Shown here: positions 53,815 to 63,982 of the stretch, one piece after another
Layout: every line of letters begins with the position of its first letter
Position numbering within the stretch: position 1 is the first letter of the stretch
Assembly: GCA_963971285.1 (NCBI GenBank)
Contig: OZ020258.1
Coordinates: forward strand, 930,001 to 994,000
Reading direction: 5' to 3'
Source: Astropecten irregularis
Taxonomy: Eukaryota > Echinodermata > Asteroidea > Paxillosida > Astropectinidae
DNA length: 64,000 nt
Translations under genes and position numbers: made by a program
Notes under the pieces: generated by a model
The model's input: the letters and a program-made list of their open reading frames with translations, nothing else
Database searches by the model: none
What the model was told of the DNA's origin: nothing

Positions 53815-54625
53815 AAGGTACGGTAATAACTCGTACCTTTACCAACTCGTACCCTCAGTTAAGACAACTCGTACCTTCGCACCAAGTCAACTCGTACCTT
53901 CGATTAATGCATGGAGGAATAAACTCCTCTATGATTAATGCAACTCGTGCTCAACTGGAGCATTGTTGGGCAAATGTTTCGTTTTATTTTATCCAAAATT
54001 AGCACTTAAAAATGGTTACAAAAATGAAATTGATTAAAATATACGTGTACACCCTAATAAAGTACAGTGTAATAAAAAGAGATTTTTCAAAATGAAACAA
54101 CAAAAGCAAGTTTGAAAAGGCATGCAGGAAGGAAAGATCCAAAAATCTGCATTAAAAAAAATATTCCAAAAATTAAATTGAAAATATACCCTGCCCAAGC
54201 GGCCCGATACTAAACATTCCGAAAGTTTCTTCCTGTGTACTGTATTGCTATTGAATGATCGGACACGACTTCATTGTGCGTCGGCGGCCTCAACGAAAGT
54301 CCTATGGCCAGCCAGTGCACGCTGCTGAGTGCTGGTTACACAGTCAGAAAAGTGTCAAACCTCACAGTACTTAATCAGCTAAACAATGTCTTGACCTTTC
54401 TACCTTTAAAACTTAATGGTTTTTCAACCATATTCTTAACCCACAACAGAAAACAATGGAAACATTTGTGGCAGGCTATATTCCGAACGAGTTGTCTTAA
54501 CTCAAGGTACGAGTTGGCAAGGATACGAGTTGGCGAAGGTACGAGTTTGCAAAGGTACGAGTTGACGAAGGTACGAGTTGGCAAAGGTACGAGTTGGCAA
54601 AGGTACGAGTTGACTCGAAAGCCAA
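53815..54625. mobile_element. ~810 bp element with inverted AACTCGTACC arrays
   Basis: The left side carries copies of caactcgtacct; the right side carries the inverted unit aggtacgagttggc about seven times at ~15-16 bp spacing. Same architecture as 40240-40835. The interior has no recognised gene. Confidence 0.65.
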
Positions 54626-54902
54626 TTATAATGGCCCTGCCTGTAAAAGATGAACGGTATCGGTTCGTGTGTGCAGCCACTGGCCTAAGTCTAACACTGC
54701 GCGGTATATGTTATCCTTAAACTGGCTGTGGAGGGGATGACCAGCATCTCCACACACCAGTTTGAGTTTATCACGCAGATGTTGGTGGTAGACTGTATCC
54801 ATTGATGGCAAATACTCCCCGATTATCTTACCAGCTCGCTTGATAGTGTCACCGATAGTTTCTGTGCACTGTAAATTTTCTACTGTTTTATCAAGGACTT
54901 AC

Positions 54903-55000
54903 TTGTTCAAAAAGTCTTGCCTTTGGTTCTCATCTCATTCTCCATTACATGTAGACCATCTGAATGTTGTCAAGCTGTCATCTTTTCAAGACTGAGAAGT
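54903..55000 (-). other. Probable 5'UTR exon of ZNF gene C
   Basis: Block homologous to 39686-39785 with the donor GTAAGT at 54902-54897. The upper limit is approximate. Confidence 0.45.
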
Positions 55001-55044
55001 AACTGGAATTCAATAAAAAGAATCTTAAATTGAAGAAGTTTTGG

Positions 55045-55310
55045 AAAGAATTTCACTGACTGCCATTATGCAAAAAGGTTACAATTATTTCCTCCAAGAG
55101 TTAACTTACATGTACTTATTGGATGCAAGTCATGATGAACTTCAATCTCAGGTGTATAACTCTAGTAGCAATTAGCATATCAGTGTTTTTTTTACCTACA
55201 ATGATACACTTCGAATGCAGCGGTAGCCATTTTTCTCATAACGCCCTCTGTCTGTCCCATAGGTTTGTGCACAAGGCACAAGTGATAGCCGTCTGTAGAA
55301 TTCTTCCCGA
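55045..55310. mobile_element. CCACTGA MITE copy, unit C
   Basis: Runs from aaagaatttcactgactgcc to gtctgtagaattcttcccg with the family interior (acttcaatctcaggtgtata, aacgccctctgtctgtcc). The ends are mutated. Confidence 0.7.
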
Positions 55311-56355
55311 CCTTTGTTTAGCTAGTGGCCTTCCCACCTAATGTCTTGTCTTGTCTTGTCTTGATAATTACTGCACAAACCGCCGCTACTGGGCTATAAC
55401 CGTGCAGTCCCTCATACATGCAGATGCAATTTTGTTTAAGGTTGGGTGCTTGCAGTTGCAAGTAGTGACTTGAATGCTTTATTGTCACTGGCCATCTTCA
55501 CATTTACCGGTAAGGAATTCCAGACAGACAGAGTTCTTGGGTAGAGGGAGAATCGGTAGCATTTTTAATGAGTAGTACTATAGTACTAGTAGGCCTAGTT
55601 AGCTTAGTATACTCTTCTCCTACCTCAGGGGCCAGGCCCAGCCAGGCTAGCTACATGGCTGTAGGCGTACTTGTTACTGTTACTAATACTAGTACTAGTA
55701 CCGGTACTTAGTAGGCCTATAGTAGTACTAGGCCCCTAGCCTAGAGGCTAGAGTCTAGGCTAGACTAACGTTAGTATAGTAGAACTTGAAGTAAGGAATC
55801 AAATACTGGAGTGGATGGTCATTGTGTAGCCTTGCTAGGAAGCTCTGTGTGTTCCTTCCTCCATGCTGTAACTTAGTGTTATTTATCAGCTGTTTATTGA
55901 GCCTGAGTGGCTGAGTCGACAATTCACAATATCATTCATGGGGTTACCTCAGTTTGGTTTTATAACAGAACAGTAAAAAATAGTACAGTCGGTTTAGCGG
56001 TACCCAGACCCAGTACTCAATAGATGAAGAGTCGTATTTAGGTGAGTATCATTATAATATAAACAAAGGATATAGGCCAAGGCCTAGTTTATAGGAAACC
56101 TTACCTTTTATCATTCCGGTTCCAACAAGTGCCCATGTATATGGCCCTACTGTACGCGTTCGATCCATGATCGTGCCGTATATACTGTCAGATTAGGTAC
56201 AGTACATGTACACGCACACACGTGCACAGCATGCAGAGGGACTCCATCAAGTGCATGCGACTTTTGTCAACATAGGTGGCGCTGTTTCATTTTCAGCTAG
56301 TCCCTTTAATTCATGAGTCCGGCCATTTAAAGGGACTCTAACTTTTTTCAGTTTC
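55311..56355. other. Spacer between ZNF units C and D
   Basis: Contains ctagtag-rich palindromic sequence (55570-55780), an eroded relative of the 47167 MITE at about 55943 and the CTCF-like site at 56273. No gene seen. Confidence 0.4.
56273..56284. promoter_or_regulatory. CTCF-like motif TAGGTGGCGCTG upstream of ZNF gene C
   Basis: Same context as 48322-48334, at the equivalent position of the next unit. Confidence 0.35.
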
Positions 56356-56849
56356 TCGTTTCTCCATGGTCGTTTAATAGTAAATGAATCATTATTTCAA
56401 TCCAATATTAATAATAGACTAGTAATAGTTATTGTATAATGTGGAGAGGGCATTAAAGTTGCTGTGGGTTTGCATTTTCCAATAAATTAATTTTTTTTAT
56501 ATGTATGTATCAGTCGTTGCAAACATTTCATCCTATTCCTATGAGGACATCATCACTAATAATTTCTAAATCAACTTGAATGACAACGAAGCAACCATCC
56601 ATGGGAATAAGGTTAAAAGAGGTTATTGTCAATTTCAGAAATGACAAAATAATGTGGAAACTGGAATTGTAATTCAAGCCACTTCCCAACTCACCACCTT
56701 CCTCAAACATTATCGTGTTGTACAGGTCTTAGCGAGTAGGGACTTAGACAAGTCAAGTGTTTCTATTTGTAAATACTAAACAGGTCTCTTGCATTAATTA
56801 GTTGTAGATAAATATCTCATTTGGGAAATGTTAAAACACAATTATGATT

Positions 56850-57110
56850 GAAGAAAGTTCAGACAGACATGTTTCTTATAACAAGTGAATCGGGTAATTT
56901 ATTCACATATCCCCAACAACTAAACAAAATGCATTTTTAGAATGCTTTCCAGTAATTTAATATTATCTGTTGACATTAATCACACAGATTATACAACAAG
57001 GCAATGTTTAATGATAATAACAACTGTCTGATATGTCTGTAATAAGTATGAAGAAGTAATGACAAAAAAAAACCAAGTGGTAATTGAACAGATAGAGAAA
57101 TGGAAGCCCT
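56850..57110 (-). repeat. Duplicated 3' block of ZNF unit D
   Basis: Homologous to 42480-42760 and 49230-49510. It is followed by further unit-specific homology up to 57640 (gttcttgatttgtcacaatt, actgctcttctctgcagctg). Confidence 0.65.
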
Positions 57111-57639
57111 TATAATAATACTACGTACAACCATACCGATTCCAGCTGTGCCTCGTTAATGTACAATGATATGACAATAAACAATTACAAATTTTCAGTA
57201 ACAAAAAAGAAGTAAAAGAAAGGACAAAGTTATGTTCACTTCAGAAACAATTCTTCATGAAGTAAACTACATCTCCAGGAAGACTCAACAGAGGGAACAT
57301 TTTCTTGAGGAATTTGCCCTGGAACAATATCACTCTGCAGCAATTTGTCTAAATAAAGGTTCTTGATTTGTCACAATTTTGAAATTCCATTTCTAACAAT
57401 TGTGGAAACTGCTCTTCTCTGCAGCTGTAGTTTAAAATAATTACTTATTTCTATAGATATTAATAACTAGTAGGCCTACTATTCTTTAGTTATTTACCAG
57501 AATAAAAAGTTGGAAAAGTATACTAAGAAATCAAACTCATAAAAACAAGCCAAGGAGAAAGACATTATAACATATTCTTCAAAATACAAATTCTTTGTAA
57601 TTCGAGTTACAATCCGATAGTAGGGCTCCGTGAAATCGT

Positions 57640-58035
57640 CAAATTGACCCCTGAATGGTTTCCTTCCAGCATAGACATAGTGATGACTTATCAAATGAGC
57701 TTTACAGGTGAAAGCTTTGCTACAAGTATCACAGATAAATGCCAGGCTGGAAACAGTTTGTCACATTTGCTGCAAGTAAACGGGCCAAAACGACCACTTA
57801 CAGGAGGTGATGTCTCATCAAAATTAAAAAGCTCTGTGTTTGAAAGCTTTGCCACAAGTAAACGACTTCTCTCCAATGTAAATCATGTGATGACTTATCA
57901 AAGAATCATTACATGGAAACGCTTATCCACAAATCTGAGAGGTAAAATAGTTTGTCATGATCCACTTTGTACTACTTGATGCTTTACCAAATAATCACTA
58001 CGTACAAATGCTTTTCCACAAGTCTTACAAACGAG
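57640..58035 (-). pseudogene. Degenerate zinc-finger remnants downstream of ZNF gene D
   Basis: The minus strand contains GPFTCSKCDKLFPAW, a KAHLISHHYVYAGRKPF-like piece and other finger fragments in different frames. Paralogous to 50100-50450. Confidence 0.55.
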
Positions 58036-58039
58036 CGGT

Positions 58040-60052
58040 TTAGGATTGACTGTGCACTTTTTGATGTCTTACCAAATGAGCACGGAGCGAATAAGCTTTG
58101 TCACAAATGTCACAAGAAAATGGTTTCTCACCACTGTGCACTCTATGATGGACTTTCAAATTATCGCTTCTTGAAAAAGCTTTGCCACAAATGTTACACA
58201 AAAATGGCTTCTCACCAGTGTGGACTCTACAATGTTCAATGAAGGTTTTTTCATATGAAAATGCTTTTCCACAAGTCTCACAAGTAAACAGTTTCTCCTT
58301 AGTGTGGACCAACTGATGAGTATTCAAATGAGAACTTTGTGCAAAACCTTTACCACAAATATCACAGGTAAACGGTTTCTCATCAGTGTGGACCAACTGA
58401 TGTTTATTCAAAGTACTTTTGAGTGTAAAACATTTACCACAAATATCACAGGTAAACGGTTTCTCATCAGTGTGGACCAACTGATGTTTATTCAAAGTAC
58501 TTTTGAGTGTAAAACCTTTACCACAAATATCACAGGTAAACCGTTTCTTATTAGTGTGAACGAACTGATGTTTATCCAAACTACCTCTGGATGTCAAAGC
58601 TTTACCACAAATATCACAGGTAAACGGTTTCTCACCAGTGTGGACTAACTTATGCATATTCAAATAACCTCTGCGTGCAAATGCTTTACCACAAATATCA
58701 CAGGTAAACGGTTTCTCATTAGTGTGGATCAACTGATGTCTATTCAAATGACCTCTTTCTGTAAAACCTTCACCACAAATATCACAGGTAAACGGTTTCT
58801 CACCAGTGTGGACCACCTGATGTCTTCTGAAATTACCTCTGTCTGTAAAACGTTTACCACAAATATCACAGGTAAACGGTTTTTCGCCAGTGTGAAGCAT
58901 CTGATGTGTATCCAAATTACCTCTGCACGTAAAAGCTTTACCACAAATATCACAGGAATACTGTTTCTCATCAGTGTGGACTTTAGAATGTTCAGTGAGG
59001 GTTCTTCTATATGAAAATACTTTTCCACAAATATCACAGGTAAACGGTTTGACTCCAGTATGTACTATTTGATGGCTAAGTAAATAATCACTACGTGCAA
59101 ATACCTTTCCACAAGTCTCACATGTAAACAGTTTCTCATTATTGTGGATCAACTGATGTCTAATCAAACCACGTCTTTGTGTAAAACCGTTACCACAAAC
59201 ATCACAGGTAAACGGTATCTTTTCAGTGTGGACCAACTTATGCCTATTCAAATCAACTCTTTGTGTATAACCGTTGCCACAAATATCACAGGTAAACGGT
59301 TTCTCGTTACTATGAACCAACTGATGTCTATCCAAATGACCAGTTTGTGTGAAACCTTTACCACAAATATCACAGGTAAACGGTTTCTCACCAGTGTGGA
59401 CCAACCGATGTTTATTCAAATTACCTCTGTGTGTAAAACCTTTGCCACAAATATCACAGGTAAACGGTTTCTCTCCAACATGGACCAACCGATGTTCATT
59501 CAAATTACCTCTGTGGGTAAAACCTTTTCCACAGATATCACAGGCAAACGGTTTCTCACCAGTGTGGACCATTTGATGTCTATTAAAATCACCTCTGTGG
59601 GTAAAACCTTTTCCGCAAACATCACAGGTAAACAATTTCTCACCAGTGTGGACCAACTGATGTCTTTTCAAATCACCTCTTTGTGTAAAACCTTTGCCAC
59701 AAATATCACAGGTAAACGGTTTCTCACCAGTGTGGACCATTTGATGTCTATTCAAATCACCTCTGTGTTTAAAACCTTTACCACAAATATCACAGGTAAC
59801 CAGTTTCTCACCAGTGTGGATGATTTGATGTTGAGTTAAGGTTGTTTTACAGGAAACTGTTTTTCCACAAATCTCACAAGTGAATGGTTTGGATTTGCTG
59901 TCCACTCTTTGATGCTTCAGTTTCTTCACAGTATGAATAGTCTGGTGATGCATCAAGCCACTCTTTTGAGGAAACACTTTGCCACAAAAGTCACCAATAT
60001 ATGGCTTCTCCTCAGTGTTCTTACACAGTCTCTTGCTTCTACATGTTGACAT
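58040..60052 (-). CDS. C2H2 zinc-finger protein, gene D of the tandem cluster (22 fingers)
   Basis: Longest paralogue: 670 codons from MSTCRSKRLCKN to the stop after VRHQKVHSQS. The N-terminal finger is decayed (YIGDFC), then 22 complete C2H2 fingers. The first four are nearly the same as in gene C; the central and last ones are more diverse (ARSDYLLSH, SYRRTLTEH, LKSTLNKH in tandem duplicate, SRSDNLKVH, SLRAHLVRH). Most linkers are TGEKP, with TNEKP and TDEKP also used. The region upstream of the ATG matches gene C (out of frame, with a TGA in the would-be extension). The acceptor tttgttttcttgtcttgaaa(ag) at about 60150 marks the exon start. A 5'UTR exon is proposed at 61272. No effector domain recognised, so repression or activation cannot be inferred. 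Confidence 0.92.
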   Translation of the reverse strand: MSTCRSKRLCKNTEEKPYIGDFCGKVFPQKSGLMHHQTIHTVKKLKHQRVDSKSKPFTCEICGKTVSCKTTLTQHQIIHTGEKLVTCDICGKGFKHRGDLNRHQMVHTGEKPFTCDICGKGFTQRGDLKRHQLVHTGEKLFTCDVCGKGFTHRGDFNRHQMVHTGEKPFACDICGKGFTHRGNLNEHRLVHVGEKPFTCDICGKGFTHRGNLNKHRLVHTGEKPFTCDICGKGFTQTGHLDRHQLVHSNEKPFTCDICGNGYTQRVDLNRHKLVHTEKIPFTCDVCGNGFTQRRGLIRHQLIHNNEKLFTCETCGKVFARSDYLLSHQIVHTGVKPFTCDICGKVFSYRRTLTEHSKVHTDEKQYSCDICGKAFTCRGNLDTHQMLHTGEKPFTCDICGKRFTDRGNFRRHQVVHTGEKPFTCDICGEGFTERGHLNRHQLIHTNEKPFTCDICGKAFARRGYLNMHKLVHTGEKPFTCDICGKALTSRGSLDKHQFVHTNKKRFTCDICGKGFTLKSTLNKHQLVHTDEKPFTCDICGKCFTLKSTLNKHQLVHTDEKPFTCDICGKGFAQSSHLNTHQLVHTKEKLFTCETCGKAFSYEKTFIEHCRVHTGEKPFLCNICGKAFSRSDNLKVHHRVHSGEKPFSCDICDKAYSLRAHLVRHQKVHSQS

Positions 60053-60159
60053 TTTGTCAGAGTTGTTGCCAGCGTCTGCTTCTCTTTTTTAGCCCTGCTT
60101 CCATCTTAAAAGTCATAATGCTATCACCTCTTTTGTCATTTTAAGCCCTTTTCAAGACA

Positions 60160-60400
60160 AGAAAACAAACAAATAAATAAACAGATAAATGTTTGCTTGC
60201 AACAAAGTTGATGAGCTTTTTTGCAGGCTTTCACACAGATAATAAGAGTTAATATGTCACTCATAATGCTGTCTTCATACTGCCCCAAATAAGATCGGAG
60301 AGTTTGTATGCTAGGTTCACAATGTAGGATGTTTGAGGTGACACCATGTACTCTGTTGAGACCTTGGAAGTGCGGCTCTGAGAAGTGGTGGTAACTCAAC
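60160..60400 (-). repeat. Duplicated ZNF intron block, unit D
   Basis: Homologous to 39050-39310, 46260-46490 and 52180-52400. Confidence 0.7.
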
Positions 60401-60839
60401 GTTTTGGGTAGTCTGTCCATTGTCAGGATACCGAGCACACAGTGTGGGCCACAAAAGCGCTTTATAGAAAATAAAATACATGAGTTACCCGCTCTTCTCA
60501 GAGATCGAGTCTAAAACATGGTGTCAATGCAAACAATATCCTATGTAATGATATTCCATGTGAATATCTGAACCTGTCAATTAAAAATAGACTGATTATC
60601 TGCTACGTTTTGAGTCTTATTCTACCATCTTCTGAATTGACTAATCACAGGGATGAGATTGACCAATGATAAAAGTGTCTGAAAACAGCTGACAGGGAGC
60701 ATAAAAAGTCTGAAATTTAGAATCTCCTATACTTTTGTACACAGCCTGTGAGGAAAAAAAGTCTGAAATCCAAAACACAAAAGTCTTTTAATCAGACTTT
60801 AATCTGAGAAATCTCATCCCTGTAATCCTGTTTAGAGCT

Positions 60840-61070
60840 GGGCAGCAAAAAGCGCAAAAAAAAACATTGTTCTGTTGATATGCATTCACACTTTGTCTGA
60901 TCCAGCACATAATAATGTGAAAATTTAAGCTCAATCGGACATCTGAGACACAAAATAAAGAACAAACTGCCTTTGTCACAGTATGTTTTTACCACCACCA
61001 TTTATTTATACATGAATCTGTGAATATTTTTTTTTGGTATGTTACCAATCCTGCACTGTACCTCTAAGGA
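60840..61070. mobile_element. Partial copy of the TTTAAAGGTACA MITE family
   Basis: Contains aagctcaatcggacatctga and ttggtatgttaccaatcctg ... tgcactgtacct, shared with 15986-16341 in inverse orientation. Confidence 0.55.
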
Positions 61071-61271
61071 AGACCGCTGTGCATGGTAGAATACCGTTGA
61101 CACCATCATGGTAAATACAACCATTTAGGTGTGTGATTAAGAACCTTAATATCCTATTTCTACTATTCTTGAATTTGAAGTCTTAAAATCGAAATTAGGT
61201 GCTCCATGGATGCAACAACTCCAAAGTTTCTGTGCACTGTGAAATTTCTGCTGTTTTTATCAAGAACTTAC

Positions 61272-61345
61272 TTGTTCAAAGCGTCTTGCCTTTGGTTCTC
61301 ACCTCTGCATTCTCCATTACTGTGCATGAAGTCAACGTGGACGTT
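61272..61345 (-). other. Probable 5'UTR exon of ZNF gene D
   Basis: Block homologous to 39686-39785 with the donor GTAAGT at 61271-61266. The upper limit is approximate. Confidence 0.45.
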
Positions 61346-61674
61346 AAGCTGCTATATCTCTTCAAAATTCTGGAAACCAGGAGATCATAATAAACGAAAA
61401 GGTTGCTTTGAATTAGAAAATTCTTTTGGAATGATGAAAATTTTTCTACCTAATATACGTACAGGGTTCTAATGTGAACTATTACCACATTATGACAGAA
61501 AGCAATTAGCATAGCAAGTGAGACACTTGCATGCAATGCAGCACACATGTGATCATGTAGCTGCAGTAACTGTAGCCCTATAAATTATTACTCCTGACGT
61601 TGTTGTTGTATTATAGGGCTACAGGACATTTAACTTGGAAATCTTGAGTCCATAATTTCCCACCCCTAAAATGG

Positions 61675-61940
61675 CTGTTAATCGGCGATCGTGAGCACAA
61701 ATAAATAAGCTGAATTTCATCCCTGACAATCAGAGAAGAGATGGAGCGATTTTCAAGCTGATTTGCGATGCCTGTGTTGTCATTTGGGGACATTTTCGGC
61801 GCAAGTACCGTGAAGTACAAAAATTGCAATTGTTTCCGTGTACCATGATTGAACCTTTTTATGCGATTCACTGGGGCGCTAGACCGACCGTCAAGCCCAA
61901 AAATAAAAAAAGGGAGTTCAGCGCCCCAGTTATTGGGTCT
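61675..61940. repeat. Dispersed repeat shared with 53209-53495
   Basis: See 53209-53495; begins near atcgtgagcacaaataaat and ends at gcgccccagttattgggtct. Confidence 0.6.
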
Positions 61941-62029
61941 ACTCTAGTTATAGGCCTAACGTTAGTAGTACTAGTAGTATATAAATTATATACTACTAGT
62001 ACTACTAACGTTAGGCCTATAACTAGAGT
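61941..62029. repeat. Near-perfect 89 bp palindrome
   Basis: 43 bp arms (61941-61983 and 61987-62029) with a 3-base centre. The arm begins actctagttataggcctaac and continues gttagtagtactagtagtat. Confidence 0.92.
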
Positions 62030-62174
62030 TAATGTTTCTATAACATTATATTATAATGAATTATAACAGTTATATATAATTGCGTTACTTGGCGCCTCAT
62101 AAGTTGTCTCGAGTCGAGTTGTCCCACGGTCGACTTGTCTGACATTCGCTACAGTTGAGTTACTGCCAGGCCGG

Positions 62175-62390
62175 AAAGAATTCCACGCCGTCAGTGGAAT
62201 TTTTTCCTACACTTCCAATGCAGCGCCAGCAGTAGTTGCGATGATCGTAACCCTAAGGTCCCAGTCCCCACTGGGACCTTAGGGTTACGATCATCGCAAC
62301 TACGCCAGCAGTAGCCATTTTTATCAAAACGCCCTCTGTTGGTCCCATAGGTTTGTGCACAAGTGATGGCCGTCAGTCGAATTCTTTCCG
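62175..62390. mobile_element. CCACTGA MITE copy, unit D, interrupted by a perfect hairpin (62232-62303)
   Basis: Outer ends ggaaagaattccacgccg and gtcagtcgaattctttcc. Within it, two 34 bp arms (gtagttgcgatgatcgtaac...) flank CCCC and split the family sequence, with cgccagcagta present on both sides. Confidence 0.8.
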
Positions 62391-62512
62391 ATCCGGATCC
62401 CGTGCGTTAAACCATGGAGGAAGACTTTCCTTCCTCCATGGTTAAACAAACAGGCCCTAAGACTTAGTCGGCGTTACCTCAGTTTAGATCCAGGCTATAT
62501 AACGTTACTTCT

Positions 62513-63118
62513 TTAAGTTTATGATTTTCGAGGAGTAGTTTTTATGCCATAAGATCCAGTATTTTTGTGGGGAAAGGGGGCGTTTTAACTCACCATCTTC
62601 ATCCTCCCATGCAGGCATGACACTTGACAGCATGTTTCTAAGACGAAATTCGACCCACGTGCTCAATCGACCAATCGACGATCGTGATAGGATAGACTGG
62701 ATCCTGCCTCTGTAATGCGTTGAAGTTGCATTCAATGCATTTGGATACTAGGCGGCTTATCTCCATGCGGGTTCGTCCATTCTGGTAGAGGGGTTGTCGA
62801 ATCTTGCTCACACGTACATGGATTGGAGACGACGTAATATTGGTGTGGATAGTCGAACCGCACTGACCGGCACGTACACGTGTACGTACAGGTGATCCGC
62901 ACACACGTACGCATATAACTTACGTACAAGTACATGTACGTGCGCGTGCGGGTCATAACATCGTCGTGTACGTACCGTACCAAGACTACTCATTGGGTCG
63001 TCGAATTTCGTCTTCTGGAAGTTTTGGTGGCATGAAAACGGTGAGTTAAAACGCCCCTTTTCCCCACAAAATACTGGATCGTATGGCATAAAAACTAATT
63101 CTCAAAAATCGTTAAGAG
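62513..63118. mobile_element. ~600 bp element with long (~85 bp) imperfect inverted ends
   Basis: agtttttatgccataagatc and ggggcgttttaactcacc at the left are mirrored by ggtgagttaaaacgcccc and gatcgtatggcataaaaact at the right. The interior has no recognised gene; it is rich in cgtacgtgta-type sequence. Confidence 0.7.
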
Positions 63119-63982
63119 CTAGGAAGGTGAAATATGTGAATCGTGTGGCAAGAATCGATCTATAACCACCACATACGGGCTCAAAACCATACCTCCATGC
63201 GAGCAGTAACTGAACGGGTTCCTCCCCGTGTAAAACAATGGTTACTCGCACTAATTAATTCAAGTCGTGAGCATGATGAGGGCCGAAGACTAGACGTCAA
63301 ATGATCCTGCATTGTTCTTCATTGAATTTGAATACCAAGTACTAGTGCAATTTGTAGTCTAAGAGAGAATTTCAATTTGCATTTGGTTAGAAGTTATATT
63401 CCATTTAAGAAAATGAAAGTTTTTTGTCTCAAAGGAAATCACAGCAACCTAATTAGGCTTAATCACTCAGCCGGTCGCCATCTTCATCTTGCCCATTTAT
63501 GGCACATGGACGATACCATTTTATTAAGGGATGTGTAAAATAAATGGCTTGGCATATTATTGCATTACTTTCTGGAGAGCTGCTGCTTTGACAGAATTGA
63601 TTTTTGGGGGCAATCCTTCGGGAGCTTATTGGATTCTTGTGTAGTTATTGTATTTGTTTTGTCCTGTTCTGCTAAAATAGTTAATTGTTTGATCTTGTAA
63701 GTTTTAACTTGTCCTTCCCAAGAAATGAAATAAATAGTAAAATACTAAATACCAAATTTCTTGCACACCCATACCTAAATGGTATCATCGAGTTGACGCC
63801 AATTGACGTCACTATCGTACTTGTGACATTAATTAGTCTGACTGTAAAATAATACCCTTGTAAGGCGCATAGGAGTGAACACAGGAGTATGCCTTACATA
63901 AAATTTGCAAGTAGGCGTGTACGTGTATACATGCAGCCTGCAGGATCTTTGCCACTCACTTTGTCTTTTGTATTCCCTCTGG
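63119..63982. other. Intergenic, nothing recognised
   Basis: No coding exon, RNA gene or repeat family seen before the element that starts at 63983. Confidence 0.35.

Noticed and set aside
62505-63089. Several 76-93 aa minus-strand frames at the right end
   Set aside because: They lie in an inverted-repeat element and in CGTACGTGTA-rich sequence, with no recognisable family.
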